DNA of 14,605 bases from Archangium sp. (GTDB lineage: Bacteria; Myxococcota; Myxococcia; Myxococcales; Myxococcaceae), in assembly GCA_016793525.1 (NCBI GenBank), contig JAEUJT010000106.1:1-14605 (forward strand), in the 5' to 3' direction. The notes under the pieces are model-generated. The model did not search any database and was not told the origin of the DNA. It was given only the letters and a program-made list of their open reading frames with translations. Positions 6,622 to 13,868 of the stretch are shown in pieces. How positions within the stretch are numbered: the first letter of the stretch is position 1; each line of letters starts with the position of its first letter. The position numbers and the translations under genes are program-made.

Positions 6622-9600
6622 TCAGGCTACGGCGTCGGAGTTGAGCTCGCGGGTCAGCCGCTCGAGCTCTTCTTTCAAAATGTCGGCGGTCTTCACCAGC
6701 TGCTCCCGCTTGTGCAGCGACGAGAGGAAGAAGCGCAGGCGCGCTTGGTCTTCCTCCACCGCGGGGTACAGAATCGGCTGCACGTTGATGCCGCGCGTCT
6801 TCAGCGCGTCGCTCACCTGCAGGCACAGCACCGAGTTGCCGATGATGGCCGGCACCACCGCGGAATCTTTCGACGGCCCCGTGTTGATGCCGCGCGCCTT
6901 GAGCTGCTCGAGGAAGAACTTGGCGTTCTCTTGGCACAGGGTGACGCGTTCGGGGTGGGCCAGCATTTCGTGTGTCGACGCCAGCGCGGCGGCCGCGTTC
7001 GGCGGAGAGATGCCCACCGAATAGACGAAGCCGGGCGCGGTGTACTTGAGGTATTCGACCAGCGCCTTTGAGCCTGCGATGTACCCACCGCAGCTGGCGA
7101 ACGACTTCGACAACGTGCCGCCCCACATGTCGACGTCGGCGCGGTTGACGCCGTAGTACTCGCCGATGCCACGGCCCGTCTTGCCGATGGTGCCAGCGGA
7201 GTGCGCCTCATCGACCAGCAGCAGCGCGTGGTGCTTCTTCTTCACCTCGATGAACTTCGGCAGGTTGGGAATGTCGCCGTCCATCGAATAGACACCTTCG
7301 ATGCAGATGAGCACGCGGCGGTAGTGCGGCCGCAGGCTGGTCAACATGCGGTCGAGCGCCTCGAAGTCGTTGTGGGGGAACGGCCGCCGCTTCGCGCCGC
7401 TCAGCTTCGCCCCCCCGATGATGGAGTCGTGCGCCAACGCGTCGTGCACGATGAGGTCGTTCGCGCCCACCACGTGCCCGATGACGGTGACGTTGGTGGC
7501 GTGGCCTGAAACCATGACGATGGAGTCTTCGGTGCCGAAGAAGCCCGCCAGCGCCAGCTCCAAGTCGCGGGTCAGCGGCTTCTCTCCCGAGGCGACGCGG
7601 CTCGCCGACACCGACGTGCCGTACTTCGCGATGGCGTCTTGCGCGGCCTTGGTGACAACCGGGTTCCCCGAGTTGCCCACGTAGTTGTACGAGGAGAAGT
7701 TGATCATCTCCTTGCCGTTCACCACCGTGGTGTCGCCGCAAATGGCCTCGTGCACCGAGAAGTACGGGTTGCGCAGGCCAAACGCCTCGGCCATTTGCAG
7801 GCGCTCTTGCAGCTCTTCGTATTCGGGGAACTTCGCCGGGTTCCACGTCGCTTCATCGACGGCTGGCGTGGCGGGCTCCGCGGCGGGCGTCTGGAATTGC
7901 GGCTCGCGCTTCTTGAACTCGGCCTTCGTGCCCGTCATGTACGCGAGCAGCACGCCCTGCGCGTCGTGCCACACCAATGCACCCGTGAAGAGGTCGTCAC
8001 TCGAGGCCTCGAAGCGCACGGTGCACTTCACGGGCCCCGCGCCGAACGGCTTGAGCTGCACAAAGGTGCCGAGCGCCGTGGGGAACCCCGCGCGCTGCTG
8101 CTTCACCCAGGCCCAGTAGCCAGCGAGCTGGAACGACGCGTCGATGATGAGCGGATCCACCGTCCACCCGTCGCGGGCCGGAGACTGGATCCATTCAGCG
8201 GGCGTGCTGCCCTTCACCCAGCCGGTGACGCCGGTGTCATCGATGCCGTCGATGGCGGTGATGCCCTGCAGCCGCGGCCCGTGGAACGTGTACCGCGCGT
8301 AGAAGTCTTTCAGCGCGAGCGGCAGCTCGGTTTTCGACGCTGGAACGAGCGAGGGAACTCCAGCGGCGTCACCTTCGGTCGTGACCGTGCCCGTGTACGA
8401 GGTGGCCTGACCTTGGCGAAGGGTGACACGCATCGCGCCGCGGCGACCCTGGCGAATGGAGGACGTCGTCTCCACCTCGAGCCACGTGGTGTCGGGCACC
8501 AGAATCGCGCGCTGGAGCTGAAAGTCTTTCACCGTGAACGGGGCCGTCGGAGCGCCCGCGGTCTCCAACGCGCTGGCCGCCACGTAGTCGAGCGCCGCGG
8601 CGAACGGCAGCACCCGCTGGCCGGCCATGGTGTGGTCGTTCAGGTACACGTGGTTGAGCCGCGAGACGGGGAAGGTGGCGACTGACGTCTCGACTGACTC
8701 CGGCACGCCGCGGCCGACGAGCACCTCGCCGGATCCATTCAGCAGCTCGCGCACGAAGGCTTCAGCACCTTCGTCGTCGGAGAGGAACGTCACGCCCGAC
8801 GCTTTCAGCTCCGCTTTCCGGAACGCGGGAATGGCCTTCGCCATCTCCGAATTTTCGAACGGCGGGAAGTCGATGGTGACGTGACCGAGCTGCGCCAACA
8901 TCGCGTTCGCGGCCGAGTAATCGGTCTGCGCGGCGTTGCCGAAGCGGCCCGCCCACGAGCCGATGCCGACGAAGCGTTTCACCTCGGGCGCCGCGTCGAG
9001 GAGCGCCAACGCGCCGCCCACCTTCGTCTCGAGCACCGCATCGACGCCGTCTTTCTTCGCCACCAGCGCGTCAGCGAGAATGCCCGCCGCGTGCACGATG
9101 ACGTCGATGCGCCCGTACTTCGCGCGCACCGCGTCGAGGGCCGACTTCACGCTCGCCGCGTCGCGAACGTTCATCGATTGGAAGCTGCACGCCGAGGCGC
9201 CGGCCTTCGTCACCTCCGCCGTCGTGCCTGCGACGTCGGTGCGGCCCGCGAGCACGATGCGGCTGCCGGTGGTGGCTGCAAGACGCTTGGCGAAAAGCAA
9301 GCCCAGGCCCTTCGCGCCGCCGGTGATCAGCACCACGTCGTCTTTGGTGAATGACTTCGGCTTCGAAGCCTCTGGCGCTGCGGAGAGGCCGATGGTGAGG
9401 CGCCCCTTCGCCGAGAAGCCCACGTCGACCGCGCGCTGGCCGCTGGTGATTTCGTCGACCAGGTGCTGCGCGATGGCGCTGGCTTCGAGTGAGGTGTCGA
9501 CGTCGATGGCCTTCACCACCGCGTCGGGCCATTCCTTGGCGAGGGCACGGGTGAAGCCGAGCGCTCCGACCTGCCCCAGCTGCGCGCGCGGCGCTCCGAG

Positions 9601-12600
9601 CCCCAACGTCGCGCCCATGCCGGTGACGGTGACGAACAGCTCGGCGGTTTCGGCCGAGAGCTTCTTGGCCAGCCGCAGCAACATGCGCGACGGAGCGCGG
9701 TAGTCACCCGTCGACGAGAGGTCGGCCAGGTGGATGATTCCCGCGAAGGTGCCGGAGGTGTCCACATCGCCCACCACCGCGTCGATTCCAGCGGCCTTCA
9801 GCTTCGCGGCGACGGCCTCGGAGATGCCACGCGAGTCACGGGTGATGAGAATGGGCTCTTCGAAGCGCGTCACCGTCTCCGTCAGTGAACGAAGCGGAGA
9901 TGCGACGAGCTGCGGCGCGAGGCGCTCGAGCGGCATCGAGGCAGTGGCCTCCGCAGCGGCGGCCGGAGCCTTCACACCCTCGGTCAGCGCCTTCGTCACG
10001 TAGTCGATGACGGTGGTGAGCGTCGTCTCTTTGCTGAACACTTCGCGCGGCAGGCCTCCCAACGTGGGGAATGCCTTGCCGAGCTGCTGATCGAGCTCCA
10101 CCAGCATCAGCGAGTCGAAGCCCAATTCACCCACCAGTGTCTGCTCGGCCTTCAACGTCGACTGCGGGAAGGCGCTGATCTTCGCGACGGTGGCGAACAC
10201 GGCTTCGACGACTTTGGGCTTCACCGACTCCGCGGCGGGCTTGGTGGGAGCGGCTTCGGCCTTCGGCGCCACCAGGTTCGAGAGGTTGAGCGGCTTCGGC
10301 GACGCGGCGACGTGCACGACGGGAGCGGGGGCAAGAAGTGCCGGTGCGGCGACCTCGACCTGTTGCCCGTTGGTGAGCGCGGCGATGGCCGTGGCCTGGG
10401 CTTTCAGAATCTCCGCTTGGCTCTGCAGGAGCGCGTTCTGCTGCTGAAACAGCGCGATGAGCGAGTCCATGGGTTTTCCCTTCAGCGACAACTTCGGCGA
10501 GGCGGTGGCGGTCTCCGTCGTACGGACGGTGGCCGGCGTTCGGGCGGGGCGCGGCATGCGCTCGATGGCCCAGTATTTCTGCGTTTCCAGCGGGGTCGGC
10601 GGCAGCGTCGCGAGCTGCGCGGTGGAGCCATCAAAGAGCGGCCGCGCGTTGACGGGCACGCCCTTGAGCCACAGCTGACCCAGCGTCGACAACAACATCG
10701 CGCCGCCATCGCCGCCGTCATTCGGAGCGAGCGACTGAAACGCCGCGTCAGGGGCGACTCCACGAGCGAAGGAGATGAGCGCCGTGCCCGCTCCAACCTG
10801 CACGAAGTCGGTGATGCCCGCGCGCACACACGAATTCAGCGCCTCGACGAAATTCACCGGCGCCGTGGCGTGACGAACCCAGATACCCGCGGCTTCGACC
10901 TGAGACGCGTACGGCTGCCCAGAGATGCACGACACGACAGGCACCTGCGGCGTGCTCAGTGTGAGCGACGACACCAGCGCCTGCATCGCGTCATCGATGC
11001 CCGCAACCAGCGGAGAATGGAACGCGTGCGACACGTCGAGCCGCGCGGTCTTGAGGCCGGCCGCGGTGAGCGCTTTTTCCGCCGCCGCAATGCCCGGCGT
11101 GGTGCCGCTCAGCACGCTCTGCGTCGGGTGGTTGTGGTTCGAGAGCCAGACGTCGCTCAAACCCTTCAACACCGGCTCGATGGCCGCGCGCGAAGCCATC
11201 ACGGCCAACATCGCTCCGGCGTCGGCAAGCTTCAGGCCCTGCATCAGCGCGCCGCGCTTGGCGACGAGCGAGACCGCGGCTCCGGCATCGAGCATGCCCG
11301 CGGCCGAGGCGGCAGCGAATTCTCCGAGTGAGTGGCCCAACACGACCGAAGGCTTCACGCCGAGCTCGGTCAGCAGCGCGTTGAGCGCCAGGCCCAACGC
11401 CGCCATCACCGGCTGACACACCTCGGTGCGCGTGAGCTTGGCCTGCGCTGCGGCGAGGTCGGATTCCGGCGTCGGGTACAGCGCGTCGATGATGGAGACG
11501 CCCGCCGCGGCTTCGTAGGACCGCAGGTTGATCAACAGCTGAGGGAAGCGCTCGACCAAGTCGCGGAGGAGGTTGATGCGCTGCGCGCCCTGGCCGGGAA
11601 AGAGGAACGCGAGTGAGGCGCCCTCCCCTGCCTGCAGCGGTTGTACCTGGCGGAGCTGCTTCACCAGCGCTTCACGGCCCGTGGCCACGAACATCGCGCG
11701 CGAGGGGAAGGCCTGGCGGGTGCTGAGTGCCTTTGCCACGTCGGCAGGCGCGAGCTTTCGCGCTTCCACCTCGTCGGCGAGCGCGTTCGCGTGTGCGACA
11801 AGCAACTCCGGCGTCGGGGCGGAGATGAGAAACAGCTCCGGGCGCTCGCGCGGCGCGATGGCGACGGTGACTTCGACCGCGTGTGCAGCGCTCGACGACC
11901 CAGCGGATCCACTCGTGTCTGCGTCAGTCGTGGCGGTGTTTGACGCCCCAGCCCTCGCGCGCGCAACGGAAGCGGCGCCCGATGACGCTGCGCCTCCAAT
12001 ACCCTCCGCACCCCATGGGGCGGATCCGTCGGCTTGCGCCGCGAACGCCGAGCGCACCCCACCACTTCGTGCCGAGAACGATGGCGTCAACCGCGACGCC
12101 ACCTCATCCTCTCGCACGCGGGCCGGCGCTTCTTCGAGCACGACGTGGGCGTTGGTGCCGCCGAAGCCGAAGCTCGACACCGCGGCGCGGCGCGGGTGCG
12201 ACGACTCGGCCCAGGGCTGCGGCGTGGGCGTGATGCGAAACGGAGACGACGCGAGCTCGAGCTTCGGGTTCACCACTTCACAGCCTGGCTGCGGCGGAAT
12301 CGTGCGGTGGTGCAGCGCGAGGCAGGTCTTGATGAAGCCCGCCACGCCCGCGGCCGACATGGTGTGGCCGATGTTCGCCTTGATGCTGCCCAGGTACGCG
12401 CTGGGCTTCTCACCCGTGCGTTCAGCGCGTTCGGTGAAGAAGGTCTTGAGCGCTCCGACTTCGGTGGCGTCGCCGACGGTGGTGGCGGTGCCGTGCGACT
12501 CCACGTAGCCGATGGAATCGATGCTCACGCGCGCTTCGTCGTGCGCCCGGCGCATGGCGTCGATTTGGCCTTCGGGCCGCGGCGTCATCGGGCCTTCACC

Positions 12601-13527
12601 GCGCCCGTCGTTGTTGCAGCCCGAGCCGCGCATCACGGCGTAGATGCGGTCGCCATCGCGCACGGCGTCGGCGTAGCGCTTGAGCACCACCAGGCCCACG
12701 CCTTCGCCCATCACGAAGCCGTCGGCGCGCTCGTCGAAGGGGCGGCACACGCCGCTCATCGAGATGGCTCCGATGCGGGAGAAGCCGACCAGGTTGTCGG
12801 GGTGCAAGTTCAAATACACCCCGCCGGCGACGGCCAGGTTGCACACGCCGGCGCGAAGGTTGACCGACGCTTCGTGAATCGCCACCAGCGCCGAGCTGCA
12901 CGCCGCGTCGATCTGCATCGCCGGCCCGTGCAGGTCGAACGTCTGCGACACCGAGCAGGCGATCATGTTCAACAGCGAGCCCGCGATGCTGAACGCGCGA
13001 ATGGGCACGACGTCGGCCACTGCGGCCTTCACCGCGGCGGCTTCGTCAGGCGAGAGCGTGTCTCCGTAGTCTCCGCTCGCCATCTGCAGCGCTCGGTGAC
13101 GCGCCGACATCACGTCTTTGTATTCACTGACCGACGCGCCGATGAATACGCCAGTGCGATGTTTGTCGTAGGCGCGCGTGTCGTAGCCGGCGTCGGCCAG
13201 CGCCTGCCGTGTGGCCTCGATGGCGAGCCGCTGCTGTGGATCCATCACCTGCACACGGCGTGGAGCCAAGCCGTAGTGGAGCGCCGCGAACTCGTCGACG
13301 CCGTCGATGAACGCACCTTTGCGCACGTACGTCTTGTCGGGCGCGCGCACGTCGGTGGGCTCGAAGAACGTCGAGTGTGTCCACCGCTCCTTCGGGATGT
13401 CGGAGAACGTCACCTCACCGGAGTGGATCAACCGCCACAGCGCCGTCACGTCGTTGGCGTGCGGGAAACGGCACGACATGCCGATGACGGCGATATCCGA
13501 AGCGCGTTCGTCGAAGCGGTGACTCAC
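6622..13527 (-). CDS. Type I PKS fused to alpha-oxoamine synthase (KS-AT-ACP-KR-DH-AOS)
   Basis: A 2301-residue intact megaenzyme. KS about 10-465 has C210 (DAACSSA), H345 (ESHGTA) and H388 (NIGH). A low-complexity linker spans 471-560. AT about 637-930 has FPGQGAQ, S733 in GHSLGE and HAFH (834-837), the malonyl-type signature. A Gln-rich helix lies at 1020-1052. ACP about 1100-1180 has S1139 in LGFDSL. KR about 1225-1560 has TGGAKGLG (1402-1409), S1524, Y1537 and N1541. DH about 1620-1870 is a double hot-dog with H1632, G1636 and P1641 (HxxxGxxxxP) and D1796/Q1800 (DxxxQ). AOS about 1915-2290 has H2033, DEAHSAG (D2106, H2109) and K2141 in TLSKSF for PLP. No ER or thioesterase is present. The ACP-before-KR order resembles PfaA and HglE. 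AOS domains perform decarboxylative acyl-amino acid condensation, as in serine palmitoyltransferase and 8-amino-7-oxononanoate synthase. The start is GTG at 13527, with only a weak GGA upstream. Confidence 0.93.
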   Translation of the reverse strand: MSHRFDERASDIAVIGMSCRFPHANDVTALWRLIHSGEVTFSDIPKERWTHSTFFEPTDVRAPDKTYVRKGAFIDGVDEFAALHYGLAPRRVQVMDPQQRLAIEATRQALADAGYDTRAYDKHRTGVFIGASVSEYKDVMSARHRALQMASGDYGDTLSPDEAAAVKAAVADVVPIRAFSIAGSLLNMIACSVSQTFDLHGPAMQIDAACSSALVAIHEASVNLRAGVCNLAVAGGVYLNLHPDNLVGFSRIGAISMSGVCRPFDERADGFVMGEGVGLVVLKRYADAVRDGDRIYAVMRGSGCNNDGRGEGPMTPRPEGQIDAMRRAHDEARVSIDSIGYVESHGTATTVGDATEVGALKTFFTERAERTGEKPSAYLGSIKANIGHTMSAAGVAGFIKTCLALHHRTIPPQPGCEVVNPKLELASSPFRITPTPQPWAESSHPRRAAVSSFGFGGTNAHVVLEEAPARVREDEVASRLTPSFSARSGGVRSAFAAQADGSAPWGAEGIGGAASSGAASVARARAGASNTATTDADTSGSAGSSSAAHAVEVTVAIAPRERPELFLISAPTPELLVAHANALADEVEARKLAPADVAKALSTRQAFPSRAMFVATGREALVKQLRQVQPLQAGEGASLAFLFPGQGAQRINLLRDLVERFPQLLINLRSYEAAAGVSIIDALYPTPESDLAAAQAKLTRTEVCQPVMAALGLALNALLTELGVKPSVVLGHSLGEFAAASAAGMLDAGAAVSLVAKRGALMQGLKLADAGAMLAVMASRAAIEPVLKGLSDVWLSNHNHPTQSVLSGTTPGIAAAEKALTAAGLKTARLDVSHAFHSPLVAGIDDAMQALVSSLTLSTPQVPVVSCISGQPYASQVEAAGIWVRHATAPVNFVEALNSCVRAGITDFVQVGAGTALISFARGVAPDAAFQSLAPNDGGDGGAMLLSTLGQLWLKGVPVNARPLFDGSTAQLATLPPTPLETQKYWAIERMPRPARTPATVRTTETATASPKLSLKGKPMDSLIALFQQQNALLQSQAEILKAQATAIAALTNGQQVEVAAPALLAPAPVVHVAASPKPLNLSNLVAPKAEAAPTKPAAESVKPKVVEAVFATVAKISAFPQSTLKAEQTLVGELGFDSLMLVELDQQLGKAFPTLGGLPREVFSKETTLTTVIDYVTKALTEGVKAPAAAAEATASMPLERLAPQLVASPLRSLTETVTRFEEPILITRDSRGISEAVAAKLKAAGIDAVVGDVDTSGTFAGIIHLADLSSTGDYRAPSRMLLRLAKKLSAETAELFVTVTGMGATLGLGAPRAQLGQVGALGFTRALAKEWPDAVVKAIDVDTSLEASAIAQHLVDEITSGQRAVDVGFSAKGRLTIGLSAAPEASKPKSFTKDDVVLITGGAKGLGLLFAKRLAATTGSRIVLAGRTDVAGTTAEVTKAGASACSFQSMNVRDAASVKSALDAVRAKYGRIDVIVHAAGILADALVAKKDGVDAVLETKVGGALALLDAAPEVKRFVGIGSWAGRFGNAAQTDYSAANAMLAQLGHVTIDFPPFENSEMAKAIPAFRKAELKASGVTFLSDDEGAEAFVRELLNGSGEVLVGRGVPESVETSVATFPVSRLNHVYLNDHTMAGQRVLPFAAALDYVAASALETAGAPTAPFTVKDFQLQRAILVPDTTWLEVETTSSIRQGRRGAMRVTLRQGQATSYTGTVTTEGDAAGVPSLVPASKTELPLALKDFYARYTFHGPRLQGITAIDGIDDTGVTGWVKGSTPAEWIQSPARDGWTVDPLIIDASFQLAGYWAWVKQQRAGFPTALGTFVQLKPFGAGPVKCTVRFEASSDDLFTGALVWHDAQGVLLAYMTGTKAEFKKREPQFQTPAAEPATPAVDEATWNPAKFPEYEELQERLQMAEAFGLRNPYFSVHEAICGDTTVVNGKEMINFSSYNYVGNSGNPVVTKAAQDAIAKYGTSVSASRVASGEKPLTRDLELALAGFFGTEDSIVMVSGHATNVTVIGHVVGANDLIVHDALAHDSIIGGAKLSGAKRRPFPHNDFEALDRMLTSLRPHYRRVLICIEGVYSMDGDIPNLPKFIEVKKKHHALLLVDEAHSAGTIGKTGRGIGEYYGVNRADVDMWGGTLSKSFASCGGYIAGSKALVEYLKYTAPGFVYSVGISPPNAAAALASTHEMLAHPERVTLCQENAKFFLEQLKARGINTGPSKDSAVVPAIIGNSVLCLQVSDALKTRGINVQPILYPAVEEDQARLRFFLSSLHKREQLVKTADILKEELERLTRELNSDAVA
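10468..10482 (-). promoter_or_regulatory. Possible internal ribosome site and ATG within the PKS gene
   Basis: On the minus strand AAGGG (10478-10482) lies 7 bases before an in-frame ATG at 10468-10470 (Met1020). The residues that follow, MDSLIALFQQQNALLQSQAE, form an amphipathic Gln-rich helix like a PKS docking helix. An internal start here would give a 1282-residue ACP-KR-DH-AOS protein. This could also be chance. Confidence 0.25.
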
Positions 13528-13545
13528 GGGCGAGGAATCCGTTGC

Positions 13546-13806
13546 TCAGTACCGAACTTCAGTGCCGGCCGGAGACAGCCGCTGCACCAGCGAGCCCAGG
13601 TCGCCGAGGGTCTGCACCTTGGCCAGGTCTTCGTCGGGCATGCGAATGTTGAGCTTCTCTTCGAAGAAGCTGACGAGCTCCATGATGGCCACGGAGTCGA
13701 GGCCCAGCTTCGAGATGACGGTGTCTTTCGTAAGCCCGCTGAGCTTCTTGCCATTCACTTCGTGCGCGGCCTGGGCGAAGAGCTCGGTGATGTTGACCTG
13801 TGCCAT
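13546..13806 (-). CDS. Free-standing acyl carrier protein
   Basis: 86 residues, normal ACP length. The phosphopantetheine attachment motif LGLDSVAIMEL places the modified serine at S38, followed by the acidic helix II (MELVSFFEEKL) that partner enzymes recognise. It lies between the FAAL gene (55 bases upstream) and the PKS gene (18 bases downstream). The simplest role is therefore to accept the acyl group from the FAAL and hand it to the PKS ketosynthase as starter. A second role, presenting the finished chain to the AOS domain, is possible. The ATG at 13804-13806 has only a distant AGGA about 12 bases upstream, a weak site. Family assignment is firm; partners are inferred from position. Confidence 0.92.
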   Translation of the reverse strand: MAQVNITELFAQAAHEVNGKKLSGLTKDTVISKLGLDSVAIMELVSFFEEKLNIRMPDEDLAKVQTLGDLGSLVQRLSPAGTEVRY

Positions 13807-13840
13807 GTCGGTATGTGTTCCTGTGTTGAGTGGTGCAGCG

Positions 13841-13868
13841 AAAAAAGGGTGACGTGAAAGCTCAGCCC
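13841..13868 (-). terminator. Weak hairpin plus T-run after the FAAL gene (possible attenuator)
   Basis: On the minus strand GGGCTGA (13862-13868, containing the FAAL stop) can pair with TCACCC (13847-13852) around a 9-base loop with one bulged C, and is followed directly by six T. Six interrupted base pairs make a weak intrinsic terminator. It could lower expression of the ACP/PKS genes relative to the FAAL rather than end the operon. Confidence 0.3.

Noticed and set aside
7639..8685. 348-codon plus-strand open frame opposite the DH/AOS part of the PKS
   Set aside because: Arg/His/Gly-rich antisense translation without any family motif; the minus strand there has conserved DH catalytic residues.
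12034..13857. Long 607-codon open frame on the plus strand opposite the KS domain and the ACP gene
   Set aside because: Its translation is His/Arg/Val-rich low-complexity typical of antisense frames in GC-rich DNA, and the opposite strand encodes clear KS and ACP motifs.
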